Shown: one piece after another, positions 35,898-45,272 of the stretch
Layout of the letters: the number at the start of each line of letters is the position of its first letter
Numbering within the stretch: position 1 is the stretch's first letter
The notes under the pieces: model-generated
Databases searched by the model: none
The model's input: the letters and a program-made list of their open reading frames with translations, nothing else
What the model was told of the DNA's origin: nothing
Origin: Pseudonocardia hydrocarbonoxydans
GTDB lineage: Bacteria; Actinomycetota; Actinomycetes; Mycobacteriales; Pseudonocardiaceae
Direction: 5' to 3'
DNA: 64,000 nucleotides
Assembly: GCF_006539565.1 (NCBI RefSeq)
Contig: NZ_BJNG01000003.1
Coordinates: forward strand, 186,001 to 250,000
Made by a program: the position numbers and the translations under genes

Positions 35898-37096
35898 ATG
35901 TCCGACAACCGGGTCGTCGTCTACAAGGGTCCCGGCCAGGTCGCCGTCGAGGAGATCGAGTACCCGCGCCTGGAGCTGCCGGCCGACGTCGTCAAGGGAC
36001 TGTCCATCAAGCAGGAGGCGCCGCACGGGGCCGTCCTGCGCATCGTCACGACCAACATCTGCGGCTCCGATCAGCACATGGTGCGCGGCCGCACGACCGC
36101 ACCGGTCGGCCAGACCCTCGGCCACGAGATCACCGGTGAGGTGGTGGAGACCGGCGACGACGTGCTGTTCGTCAAGCGCGGCGACATCTGCTCGGTGCCG
36201 TTCAACATCGCCTGTGGCCGTTGCCGCATGTGCGACGAGGGCAAGACCGGCGTCTGCCTCCACGTCAACCCGGCCCGGCCGGGTGCCGCCTACGGCTACG
36301 TCGACATGGGCGGCTGGGTCGGCGGCCAGGCCGAGTACGTCATGGTGCCCTACGCCGACTTCAACCTGCTGAAGTTCCCCGACCGCGACCAGGCGCTGGA
36401 GAAGATCCTCGACCTGACCATGCTGTCGGACATCTTCCCGACCGGGTACCACGGCGCGTTCACCGCAGGAGTCACGACCGGGTCGACGGTGTACGTCGCG
36501 GGCGCCGGGCCGGTGGGGCTGGCCGCCGCTCACTCCGCGCAGCTGCTGGGCGCCTCGGCCGTGCTGGTCGGGGACATGATCCCGGAACGGCTGGAGCAGG
36601 CCCGCAGCTTCGGGTGCGAGCCCAGGACGCCGGGCTGGGCGAGCTGATCGAGCAGGTGCTCGGCGAGCCCGAGGTGGACGCCGCCGTGGACGCGGTGGGC
36701 TTCGAGGCGCGGGGGCACGGGGCGGACGCGGGGGAGGCTCCCGCGACGGTGCTCAACGACGTCATGACGATCACGCGCGTCGGGGCCTCCCTGGGCATCC
36801 CGGGCCTGTACGTGACCGGTGACCCGGGCGGCATCGACGAGAACGCCAAGATCGGTCAGCTCGGCGTGCGGATCGGGCTGGGCTGGGCGAAGTCGCACAC
36901 GTTCACGACGGGCCAGTGCCCGGTGAAGCGGTACAACCGCAAGCTCATGAACGCGATCCTGTCCGGCCGGGCGCAGATCGCGAAGGCCGTCAACGCCACC
37001 ACGATCAGCCTGGACGACGCCCCCCGGGGCTACCGGGACTTCGACGGCGGCGCGGCCCGCAAGTTCGTGATCGACCCGCACGGCATGGTCGCCTGA
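35898..37096 (+). pseudogene. Glutathione-independent formaldehyde dehydrogenase (fdhA-type), frame-disrupted
   Basis: Two adjacent frames together encode a zinc alcohol dehydrogenase of the formaldehyde-dismutase/FDH class. Frame A (35898-36647) begins at ATG 35898 after GGGGAGG and has the catalytic Cys (NICGSDQHM), HEITGEVVE, the structural zinc cysteines CGRCRMCDEGKTGVC and the Rossmann GAGPVGLAA. It derails just after GCE at about 36620. Frame B continues from about 36623 (QDAGLGELIEQVLGEPEVDAAVDAVGFEARG) to TGA 37096. Relative to the family, roughly 13 bases (four codons plus one base) seem to be missing at the junction. It is either a real inactivating deletion or an assembly error. 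Untranslated frame B residues include substrate-site elements, so the 249-residue product would be inactive. Confidence 0.8.
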
Positions 37097-37107
37097 CCGG
37101 GGTGTGC

Positions 37108-37136
37108 GCGGAGCGGGCGCCCGGGCGCCCCTCCGC
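37108..37136. terminator. Hairpin between the fdhA-type pseudogene and the molybdenum-hydroxylase operon
   Basis: GCGGAG-C-GGGCGC (37108-37120) pairs with GCGCCC-CTCCGC (37125-37136) as a 12-bp GC-rich stem with one bulged C and a 4-base loop. It lies 11 bp past the fdhA stop and before the convergent operon end, so it fits a bidirectional terminator without T-run. Confidence 0.5.
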
Positions 37137-37184
37137 GGGCACGGGTCCGGGATGCCCGGGCCCTCGTCCCGCCGGGGCGCCCGG

Positions 37185-38438
37185 TCACCCGCGCCGCAGC
37201 CTGCGCAGCGCGCCCCGGATCGCGTCCCGGACCGCGCGCAGGGCGAGGCGCACCCCGCCGACCGGCGCCGCCGTCGGTGCCGTGCCGGTCCGGGCGCTCT
37301 CGTCCACCGCGGCGGCGAACTGCTCGAACAGCCGCCTGCTGACGTCCCCGGCGAGCGCGCGGCCGAACTGGGCGATGCGGCCGGACAGGAACAGGTCGGC
37401 CTCGGCCCGCAGGACGGTGCCGCCGCCGGGGTCGGGCTCGGCGTGCAGCCGGATGTCGGCGCTGGTGGCGCTGCCCCCGGTGTCGCGGCCCTGGCCCACC
37501 AGGCGCAGACCGCGGCCCTGCGGGTCCCGCTCGACGACACGCGCGAGCCCCTCGAACGACAGCTTCACCGGCCCCAGCGCGGCGCCCGCACGGCCGCGGT
37601 AGCGGTCGCCGGGCAGCGTCTCGGTGAGCTCGGCGCCGGGCAGGCAGGCCACCAGGCGCTCGACGTCGGAGACGACGGCGGCGACGGCGTCGACCGGTGC
37701 CGCCAGCGCGCTGGCCAGCGTCACGGTGACCGTCGGTGCGCCCGTCGGGATCGTGACGTCCTCGGCGACCGGTGCTGCGGTGGAGTCGGGTTGGGCGGTC
37801 GGCGGCCCGGCCGGAGCGGACCCGCTGCCCCGGCCCACCAGGGTGCGCGCGGCGCAGTTGCGCGGTCCGGGGACCCCGTCGGGATGGGTCGCGTGGACGT
37901 CGGACACCGCGGCCAGGATGCCGCGGTAGCCGGTGCAGCGGCACAGCACGCCCGACATCTGCTCGGGCAGCTCGTCGTCGCCGGCCCGGTCGGGTGAGTT
38001 GGCGAGCAGGTCGTAGCTGCTCATCAGCATCCCGGGGGTGCAGAACCCGCACTGCAGCCCGTGGTGGTGGGAGAACGCCTCCTGCAGCGGGTGCTGCTCC
38101 TCGGCCGAGCCCAGCCCTTCCACGGTGACGACCTCGGCACCCTCGCACTGCACGGCGAGCAGCAGGCACGCCCGTGCGGCCTCGCCGTCGACGAGGACCG
38201 TGCACATCCCGCAGACGCCGTGCTCGCAGCCCAGGTGGGTGCCGGTGAGGCCCGACTGCTCGCGCAGGGCGTCGGCGAGGTGCATCCGCGGCGGCACCCG
38301 GAAGGTGACCGCCGAGCCGTTGACGGTCATCTCCACCTCGACGACGTCGTGCGCACCGACCCGCCCCCTCGCCGGGGCGCAGGTCGGCGCCGCGGCGCCC
38401 TCGGCGGGTGCCGGCTCCGCGGTGCGGTGGGTGGTCAT
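37185..38438 (-). CDS. Molybdenum hydroxylase [2Fe-2S] subunit fused to a CoxG (SRPBCC) domain
   Basis: A 417-residue fusion. Residues about 35-190 are the small iron-sulfur subunit: plant-type [2Fe-2S] cysteines in HLGCEHGVCGMCTVLVDG and the second, helical cluster in CGFCTPGML and VLCRCTGY. After a linker (about 195-245), residues about 250-380 form a CoxG/SRPBCC domain (APVDAVAAVVSDVERLVACLPGAEL; GDVSRRLFEQFAAAVD), and the last 35 residues are basic. CoxG is normally separate and acts in maturation or membrane anchoring of CoxSML-type enzymes, so the fusion would tie it to electron transfer. It overlaps the FAD subunit gene by 4 bp. Confidence 0.88.
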   Translation of the reverse strand: MTTHRTAEPAPAEGAAAPTCAPARGRVGAHDVVEVEMTVNGSAVTFRVPPRMHLADALREQSGLTGTHLGCEHGVCGMCTVLVDGEAARACLLLAVQCEGAEVVTVEGLGSAEEQHPLQEAFSHHHGLQCGFCTPGMLMSSYDLLANSPDRAGDDELPEQMSGVLCRCTGYRGILAAVSDVHATHPDGVPGPRNCAARTLVGRGSGSAPAGPPTAQPDSTAAPVAEDVTIPTGAPTVTVTLASALAAPVDAVAAVVSDVERLVACLPGAELTETLPGDRYRGRAGAALGPVKLSFEGLARVVERDPQGRGLRLVGQGRDTGGSATSADIRLHAEPDPGGGTVLRAEADLFLSGRIAQFGRALAGDVSRRLFEQFAAAVDESARTGTAPTAAPVGGVRLALRAVRDAIRGALRRLRRG

Positions 38439-39280
38439 GTGCGCTCCTTCCGCGCGGCGCGCAGTGCGCGCGCCAGCTCTCGGGCGGCCAGCACCCGGAA
38501 CAGGCGGCGGCGGTACCCGGTGGAACCGTGCGAGTCACCGCCGGTGTCGACGACCTCGCGCGCCAGGTCGGCCAGCGCGTCACCGTCGTCGACGATGGAC
38601 GTGACGTCGCGGGTCACGGGCGTGTCGGAGACGCCGAACCCGGTGAGGCGGGCGTCGAGCACCGCGCCGTCGTCGCCGACCCGGACCCGGGTGACGACGC
38701 CGGCGAGCGCGAAGTCGCCGTGCCGGCGGGCGATCTCGCCGAAGCCGTGGCCCTCCCCCGGCCGCGCGACCGGGAACTCGACGGCGGTGACGACCTCCTG
38801 TGCCGACGCCCCGGTCGTCATCGCGCCGACGAAGAACGCCCCGGCGGGCACGCGGCGGCGACCGTCGGGACCGGCGACCTCGATCGTCGCCTCCAGGCAG
38901 GCCGCCACGGCCGGCAGCTCCGCGGCCGGGTCGGCGTGGGCGAGGCTGCCGCAGACGGTGCCGCGGCTGCGCAGCTCCCGGTGCCCGACGAAGGGCATCG
39001 CCATCCCGATCAGCGGGACGGCGGCGGCCTCGGCGGAGCGTTCCAGGCGGCGCTGACGGACGGTGGCGCCGACTCGCAGCACCTCGTCGGTCACCGCCAG
39101 GTCACCGAGGGACGCGACCGACCCGATGTCGACGAGCGTCGCGGGCCGGCCCAGCCGCATGGCCAGCACCGGGACCAGCGACTGGCCGCCGGCGAGCACC
39201 TTCCCGTCGCCCCCGGCGAGCTCGGCGAGGACGTCGTCCAGCGAACCGGGCCGGACGTAGGCGAACGGGGCGGCCTTCAT
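38435..39280 (-). CDS. Molybdenum hydroxylase FAD-binding (medium) subunit
   Basis: A 281-residue CoxM-type FAD subunit. The N-terminal PCMH-type site reads AGGQSLVPVLAMRLGRP (about residues 30-46), and the second FAD contact GTVCGSLAHADPAAELPAV lies near residue 108. Length is normal. It relays electrons from the [2Fe-2S] subunit to an acceptor. ATG 39280 overlaps the enoyl-CoA hydratase stop by 4 bp, and its own stop overlaps the Fe-S gene by 4 bp, so all are strictly coupled in the order ligase, large, hydratase, FAD, Fe-S. Confidence 0.92.
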   Translation of the reverse strand: MKAAPFAYVRPGSLDDVLAELAGGDGKVLAGGQSLVPVLAMRLGRPATLVDIGSVASLGDLAVTDEVLRVGATVRQRRLERSAEAAAVPLIGMAMPFVGHRELRSRGTVCGSLAHADPAAELPAVAACLEATIEVAGPDGRRRVPAGAFFVGAMTTGASAQEVVTAVEFPVARPGEGHGFGEIARRHGDFALAGVVTRVRVGDDGAVLDARLTGFGVSDTPVTRDVTSIVDDGDALADLAREVVDTGGDSHGSTGYRRRLFRVLAARELARALRAARKERT

Positions 39281-40050
39281 CGGCCCGTGAACTCCGGCTT
39301 CCGCTTCTCGCCGAACGCCGCGACGCCCTCGGCGAAGTCGTGGGTGGAGCGCAGCATGGCGTAGGCCTTCCGCTCCAGGTCGATGCCGGTGTAGAGCGGA
39401 CCGTCGATCCCCTTGTCCAGCACCTCCTTGGCGGTGCGCTGGGCGATCGGCGAGAAGGCGGCCATCTTCTCGGCGAGGGCGTCGGCCGCGGCGTTCAGGG
39501 CGTCGCGGTCGTCGTGCAGCTCGGCGAGGATGCCCCAGTCCAGCGCCTGCCGGGCCTGGATGCGGGTGGCGGTCATGATGTGGAACTTCGCCCGCGAGAG
39601 CCCGATCAGCCGGGCCAGGCGCTGGGTGCCGCCGGAGCCGGGGATCATGCCGAGGTTCATCTCCGGCAGCGCGAACTGCGTGCGCGGGGTGCCGAGCCGG
39701 ATGTCGCAGGCCAGCGCCATCTCACAGCCGACGCCGAAGCAGTAGCCGTCGATCGCGGCGATCACCGGCTTGGCGCTGCGGGCCGGGGCGGTGACGTTGT
39801 GGCCGAGGTCGGTGAAGTCCATGGGGTCGACCTCCATGAACCCGGCGATGTCGCCACCGCTGGTGAAGTGCTCCCCGTCGGACCGCACGACGACCACGCG
39901 GATGCCCGGGTCGGCGTCGATCTCGGCGAACCGGTCGGCCACGAGCTGGCGCATCTCCCAGGTCACCACGGTGTACTTCCCGTGCGAGAGCGTGAGGTAC
40001 GCGACCGGGCCCTTCTTCTCCAGCAGGACGTCGCCACCGGTGAGTGCCAT
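39277..40050 (-). CDS. Enoyl-CoA hydratase/isomerase family protein
   Basis: A 257-residue crotonase. Both hydratase glutamates are present: GVGCEMALACDIR (about residue 113) and LPEMNLGMIPGSGGTQRL (about 133), so it should hydrate an enoyl-CoA. The oxyanion-hole region is SGGDIAGFMEV. ATG 40050 has GGAGGAGAA upstream and is 2 bp from the large-subunit stop. Its location between molybdenum-hydroxylase genes and next to a CoA ligase suggests it acts on the CoA thioester made by the ligase; the chain or ring type of the substrate is unknown. Confidence 0.9.
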   Translation of the reverse strand: MALTGGDVLLEKKGPVAYLTLSHGKYTVVTWEMRQLVADRFAEIDADPGIRVVVVRSDGEHFTSGGDIAGFMEVDPMDFTDLGHNVTAPARSAKPVIAAIDGYCFGVGCEMALACDIRLGTPRTQFALPEMNLGMIPGSGGTQRLARLIGLSRAKFHIMTATRIQARQALDWGILAELHDDRDALNAAADALAEKMAAFSPIAQRTAKEVLDKGIDGPLYTGIDLERKAYAMLRSTHDFAEGVAAFGEKRKPEFTGR

Positions 40051-40052
40051 TG

Positions 40053-42464
40053 CTAGTTCTCCTCCATCAACTGGTGCAGCACCTCGCCGTGCAGCGGGAG
40101 CTTGGTGATCGCGATGCCGGGCAGCGCGTCCGCCACGGCGTTGGCGAAGGCCACGGGGAAGCTCATCGACGAGCCCTCCCCGCAGCCCTTGGCCCCGAGC
40201 GGGGTGAGCGGCGACGGCGTGACGACGTGGTCGCTGCGCAGCTCGAAGCCGGTCTCGGCGCTGGTGGGGCACAGGTAGTCCAGGAACGTGGCCGACGTCG
40301 GCTGCCCGGAGGCGGCGTGGGTGAACTCCTCGTACATCGCGCCGCCGAGGGCGTGGGCGAGCGCGCCGTGCACCTGGCCGTCGAGGAGCCGCTGGTCGAG
40401 CACGGTGCCGGCGTCGTGCACCGAGGACACCCGGTCGATCGTGATCTGCAGGGTCTCCGGGTCGATGCGCACCGCGACGATCTCGGCGACGAACCCGTAG
40501 CAGAGCGAGGAGTTGATCCGGTCGTCGCGGGTGGCGGCGCCGGTCTCGCGCGGGCTGAACTCGGCCTCGGCGTAGAGCCGGGCGGGCACGTCCGCGGGCA
40601 GCGACGTGGGGTCCCAGTGCACGACCCCGGCGGCGTGCCGGAACAGCATCGACACCCCGGACGGGTGCACGACCGCCCCGTCCCGCAGCGTGAGCTCGTC
40701 GGCGGGGACCTCCAGCGCGACGGCCGCGGCGGCCCGGACGGTGGCCGCGATCGTGTCGGCGGCCGCCACCACCGCGCTCGTGCCCAGCGGGGCGAAGCGC
40801 GAGGAGTAGCTGCCGGAGGTGACCGTCCACGGCGTGGTCGAGGTGTCCATGTCGACGACGACGCGCACCTGCTCCACCGGCAGGCCGAGGCGGTCCGCCG
40901 CGACCTTGCGGGCGACGGTGGCGTGCCCCTGCCCCTGCGGCACCGTCCCGAGCAGGACCGTGACGACGCCCTGCACGTCGACCGAGATCCGCACGTGCTC
41001 GGTGGACCCGGACTTGTCGCGGCCCGGTTTGCGCTGCTCGGACGGGGTGGCCAGGCCGACGTAGCCGATGTTGGTGCCCGACGGGTCGACCACCAGCGCG
41101 ACGCCGATGCCGTAGTGGGCACCCTCCGCGCGGGCGGCGGCCTGACGCGCGCGCAGCTCGTCGAGGTCGGCGTTCTTCACCGCCAGCGCGACGGCGGCGG
41201 CGTAGTCCCCCGAGTCGTAGACGCCGCCGGTGGGCGTCTCGTACGGGAAGGCGTCGACGAGGTTGCGCCTGCGGACCTCGATCGGGTCGAGCCCGGTGGC
41301 CGCGGCGACGGCGTCCATCAGCCGCTCCAGCCCGAAGTAGAGCTGCTGGCCGCCGAAGCCCCGGTTGAGCCCGGTGGGCATGGAGTTGGTGACGACGGCG
41401 CGCGCCCGGATCTCGACCGCGCCGATCCGGTACGGGCCGGTGATGTTGCCGAAGCAGCGGTAGAGCGTGGACGGCTCGGGCGGGCGCAGGTAGGCGCCGA
41501 CGTTGTCGACCAGGTCGGTGCGCAGCGCGGTGATCTCGCCCGCGGCGCTCACCGCGGCGGCGAACCGCATCACCCGGTCGGCCCCCGAGGAGGACGCCAG
41601 CAGGTGCTCGACGCGGTCCTCGGTCCAGCGCACCGGCGTGCCGGAGTGCTTGCTGGCCAGGGCCATCAACACCACGTAGGGGTAGATGCCGGCCTTGATG
41701 CCGAAGCTGCCGCCGATGTCGGCGGGCACGTGCAGCCGCACCGCCGAGGTGGGCAGGCCCAGCGCGCCCGCCATCACCGGCACCATGGTGAACGGGCCGT
41801 GGAAGTTGGCCCAGGCTTCGACACCGGGCCCGCCGGCCCCGGAGGCATCGACACTGCCCTCGCGGTAATCGGCGATGACCGAGTAGCACTCCATCGGCAC
41901 CGAGGAGTAGCGCGGGAAGTCGTACTCGCCCTCGACGACGTGGTCGGCCTCGGCGAAGGCCTGCTCGACGGGCCCGAAGGAGAACGAGCGGTCGGTGGCG
42001 ACGTTCGTGCCGGCCGCCTCGTGCAGCAGCGGCGCGTCCTCGGCCAGCGCCGCCCGGGCCCCGACCACCACGCCGCGCGGCTCGTAGTCGACCTCGACGA
42101 GCTCGGCGGCGTCCTCGGCGACGTAGCGGTCCGAGGCCACGACCACGGCGATCGGCTCGCCGACGAACCGCACCACGTCGACGGCCGTCGGGTAGTAGTG
42201 CATCGGCGCACCGGTGGACAGCGGGAAGGGCTTGAGCCCGGCGCGCACCTCGTCGGGGCCGATCACCGCGGCGACGCCGGGGTGCGCGCGGGCACGGGAC
42301 AGGTCGACCGACCGGATCCGGGCGTGCGGCTGCGTCGAGCGCACGACGGCCGCGTGCAGGGTGCCCGGCAGCGGGTCCTGGTCGTCGAGGAACCGCCCCT
42401 GCCCCGTGACGAGCGCGAGGTCCTCGATGCGGCTGGGGGTCCACCTCTGCTGTGTCTCAGACAC
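40053..42464 (-). CDS. Molybdenum hydroxylase large (molybdopterin-binding) subunit, CoxL/xanthine dehydrogenase family
   Basis: An 803-residue large subunit. The N-terminus RIEDLALVTGQGRFLDD and PHARIRSVDLSRA are typical; GGSFGIKAG (about residue 256) is the molybdopterin-dinucleotide contact, NRGFGGQQLYFGLERLMD (about 370) is substrate-site sequence, and GAKGCGEGSSM (about 755) includes the active-site Glu. The AYxCSFR loop that defines form I carbon-monoxide dehydrogenase is not seen, so CO oxidation is unlikely; an aldehyde, heterocycle or acyl-CoA hydroxylase is more likely. It overlaps the CoA-ligase stop by 8 bp. Confidence 0.9.
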   Translation of the reverse strand: MSETQQRWTPSRIEDLALVTGQGRFLDDQDPLPGTLHAAVVRSTQPHARIRSVDLSRARAHPGVAAVIGPDEVRAGLKPFPLSTGAPMHYYPTAVDVVRFVGEPIAVVVASDRYVAEDAAELVEVDYEPRGVVVGARAALAEDAPLLHEAAGTNVATDRSFSFGPVEQAFAEADHVVEGEYDFPRYSSVPMECYSVIADYREGSVDASGAGGPGVEAWANFHGPFTMVPVMAGALGLPTSAVRLHVPADIGGSFGIKAGIYPYVVLMALASKHSGTPVRWTEDRVEHLLASSSGADRVMRFAAAVSAAGEITALRTDLVDNVGAYLRPPEPSTLYRCFGNITGPYRIGAVEIRARAVVTNSMPTGLNRGFGGQQLYFGLERLMDAVAAATGLDPIEVRRRNLVDAFPYETPTGGVYDSGDYAAAVALAVKNADLDELRARQAAARAEGAHYGIGVALVVDPSGTNIGYVGLATPSEQRKPGRDKSGSTEHVRISVDVQGVVTVLLGTVPQGQGHATVARKVAADRLGLPVEQVRVVVDMDTSTTPWTVTSGSYSSRFAPLGTSAVVAAADTIAATVRAAAAVALEVPADELTLRDGAVVHPSGVSMLFRHAAGVVHWDPTSLPADVPARLYAEAEFSPRETGAATRDDRINSSLCYGFVAEIVAVRIDPETLQITIDRVSSVHDAGTVLDQRLLDGQVHGALAHALGGAMYEEFTHAASGQPTSATFLDYLCPTSAETGFELRSDHVVTPSPLTPLGAKGCGEGSSMSFPVAFANAVADALPGIAITKLPLHGEVLHQLMEEN

Positions 42465-43941
42465 GCGCCTGCTCCTCGAAGTCGCCGGCCACCAGGGTGC
42501 GACGCAGCGTCTTGCCGACGCCGCTGCGCGGGATCGCGGCCACCGCGATCACCCGCTTCGGGCGCTTGAGCGAGGGCAGCACGTCCCGGGCGTAGGCCAT
42601 CGCCCGCTCGGCGGCCTCCTGCGGGGCGGTGCCCGGCCGGGGCACGACGAACGCCGTGACGGCCTGGCCCCACCGCTCGTCGGGCAGGCCGACCACGCAC
42701 ACGTCGTCGATCTCCGGGCAGCGGATGAGCGCGGCCTCGATCTCGTCGGGGTAGAGGTTCTCCCCACCGGAGTTGATCATGTCGTCGACCCGGCCGGAGA
42801 CCCACAGGTCACCGTCGGGGTCGGCCGTGGCGAGGTCGCCGGTGCGGTACCAGCCGTCGCCGATCGACCGCTCGTCGGCGTCCGGGCGGTTCCAGTAGCC
42901 CGCGAAGGCCTCGGGGCTGTCCATCGAGACCAGCACCTGGCCCTGCTCCCCCGGCGCCACGACCGCGTCGACCGGCGCACCGACCTCGGGCGCCACCAGC
43001 CGCACCCGGGAGAACATCCCGGCCCGGCCCGCCGAACCCGGCTTCGCCGCCACGTCGGGCCCGATGGTGAACGTGTAGATCTCGGTGCTCCCGAAGTGGT
43101 TGACGAACGACACCGGCGCGAGCGCGTCCACGAGCTCCTCGGCCAGCGCGGGCGTCATCGCCGCACCGGCGTAGGCCAGCCGGTCCGGGCCGTGGGACAG
43201 CCCCTCCCGCAGCAGCGACCAGTAGATCGTCGGCACGAGGTAGAGCGAGCTGACGCCCTCCCGCGCGATCAGGTCCAGGGACTCCGCGGCGTCGAAGGCG
43301 GGCTGGCCGACCCACGTCCCGCCGACGACGATGCTGGTCAGCAGCGTGCGCAGGCCCATCGTGTGGAACATCGGCATCACGCCGAGCACCACCTCGCCGT
43401 TGCGCTGCTGGGTCTGGACCGCGTGGGCGACCGCGGCGGCGTGCTCGGCGCGGTGGGTGCGCGGCACGCCCTTGGGCCGACCGGTGGTGCCGGAGGTGTA
43501 GAGCAGGACGCTCAGCGCGTCCTCGCCGGGGGCCCGGGGCAGCGGGGAGTCGGACTCGGCCTCCGCCCGGGCGTCGAGGTCGGCCACGGGGAGCGGCGTG
43601 CCGGCGAACCGGCCCGCGTTGGCCTCGTCGGCCACGACCAGCGCCGCGCCGGCGTCCTCGACGCAGTAGCGCAGCTCGTCGGGCGAGAACCGGGTGGACA
43701 GCGGCACGGAGACGGCCCCGAGCTTCTGCGCGGCGAGGTGCAGGCTGGCCAGCGGCTCGCCGCCGGTCAGGCCCAGGGCGACGCGGTCACCCGGCCGCAC
43801 CCCGGCACCGGCCAGCGCACGGGCGAGGCGGGTCGTGCGGGCGTCCCACTCGGCGAACGTGAGCTGCCGTCCGGACCCGCCGACCGCCCGCCGGTGCGGG
43901 TAGCGCTCGGCGGCCCAACGCAGCGTCGTCGCCAGATCCAT
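42457..43941 (-). CDS. AMP-dependent acyl-CoA/carboxylate synthetase
   Basis: A 494-residue ANL-superfamily ligase from ATG 43941, which has GGAGGTGG upstream. The P-loop-like LLYTSGTTGRPKGVPRTH (about residues 152-169), the adenylate site NHFGSTEIYTF (about 285), GDGWYRTGDL (about 365) and the catalytic lysine in RSGVGKTLRRTL (about 475) are complete. It would activate an organic acid to its CoA thioester. As first gene of the operon facing a PadR regulator, a phenolic or other aromatic acid is a reasonable guess, nothing more. Confidence 0.88.
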   Translation of the reverse strand: MDLATTLRWAAERYPHRRAVGGSGRQLTFAEWDARTTRLARALAGAGVRPGDRVALGLTGGEPLASLHLAAQKLGAVSVPLSTRFSPDELRYCVEDAGAALVVADEANAGRFAGTPLPVADLDARAEAESDSPLPRAPGEDALSVLLYTSGTTGRPKGVPRTHRAEHAAAVAHAVQTQQRNGEVVLGVMPMFHTMGLRTLLTSIVVGGTWVGQPAFDAAESLDLIAREGVSSLYLVPTIYWSLLREGLSHGPDRLAYAGAAMTPALAEELVDALAPVSFVNHFGSTEIYTFTIGPDVAAKPGSAGRAGMFSRVRLVAPEVGAPVDAVVAPGEQGQVLVSMDSPEAFAGYWNRPDADERSIGDGWYRTGDLATADPDGDLWVSGRVDDMINSGGENLYPDEIEAALIRCPEIDDVCVVGLPDERWGQAVTAFVVPRPGTAPQEAAERAMAYARDVLPSLKRPKRVIAVAAIPRSGVGKTLRRTLVAGDFEEQARV

Positions 43942-44001
43942 CGCCACCTCCATAGTCTGGACCGGACGGTACTGGGCGGATGAACAGATACGCAACCCCG
44001 G

Positions 44002-44020
44002 ACCGTCCCACCCGGACGGT
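44002..44020. promoter_or_regulatory. Operator-like dyad between the PadR gene and the molybdenum-hydroxylase operon
   Basis: ACCGTCC-CACCC-GGACGGT is a 7-5-7 perfect inverted repeat. A further half site (CCGGACGGTAC, around 43962-43972) lies 40 bp away and another partial one follows at 44031. The cluster sits in the 92-bp divergent gap, suiting control by the PadR protein in both directions. Confidence 0.55.
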
Positions 44021-44033
44021 TACGATCGTCACC

Positions 44034-44621
44034 GTGTCCGACGTCCGGCTGTCCACCACCTCCTACGTGGTGCTGGGCATGATCGCGCTGCGCGGGCCGT
44101 CCACGCCGTACGACCTCAAGCGCGCCGTCGGGCACTCCGTCGGCTACTTCTGGCACTTCCCGCACGCGCAGCTCTACTCCGAACCCGACCGGCTCGCCGA
44201 GCTCGGCCTGCTCGCGCTGTCGGTGGAGGACTCGGGGCGGCGCCGCAAGACCTACTCGCTCACCGGGCCGGGCCACGACGCCCTGCGGGACTGGCTCGCC
44301 GCCCCCACCCACGAGCACTTCCAGATGCGCGACGTCGCCGAGCTCAAGCTGTTCTTCAACGAGGTCGGCGAGCCGGGCAACGTCACCGCGCTGGCCGCCG
44401 AGCAGTGCGCCCAGCACGAGAAGCGGATCGCGGTGTACGAGGACATGGTCGCCCGCTTCGGGGCCGAACCCACGGCGCGGCCCCGCATGATCACCCTCGA
44501 GCTGGGCCTGGAGATGGAGCACGCCGCCCTGCGCTTCTGGCGCGCGCTCGCCGCGGGCGACCTCGACGCGCTGCGCCGCGAGCGGCAGGATCGGGCGGGC
44601 GGCCGCACCCGGCCGGCATGA
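44034..44621 (+). CDS. PadR family transcriptional regulator
   Basis: A 195-residue protein. GTG 44034 is chosen since it begins 5-6 residues before the winged-helix start (TTSYVVLGMIALRGPSTPYDLK); an ATG at 43980 would add 18 residues and would overlap the operator. Residues 60-85 (ELGLLALSVEDSGRRRKTYSLT) form the wing typical of PadR, and the C-terminal half is the helical Vir-type dimerisation domain (WRALAAGDLDALRR). It is divergent from the CoA-ligase/molybdenum-hydroxylase operon, its most likely target, and probably responds to an aromatic acid or its CoA ester. Confidence 0.87.
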   Translation: MSDVRLSTTSYVVLGMIALRGPSTPYDLKRAVGHSVGYFWHFPHAQLYSEPDRLAELGLLALSVEDSGRRRKTYSLTGPGHDALRDWLAAPTHEHFQMRDVAELKLFFNEVGEPGNVTALAAEQCAQHEKRIAVYEDMVARFGAEPTARPRMITLELGLEMEHAALRFWRALAAGDLDALRRERQDRAGGRTRPA

Positions 44622-44663
44622 GACCGACGCGGACCTGGGCCCGCTGCAGGATGGGGGAGCGAC

Positions 44664-45271
<608 letters not shown>

Positions 45272-45272
<1 letters not shown>

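Noticed and set aside
40053..42464. Carbon-monoxide dehydrogenase (form I CoxL) as the large-subunit identity.
   Set aside because: The AYxCSFR active-site loop is not found; the sequence fits the broader xanthine-dehydrogenase/aldehyde-oxidase family.
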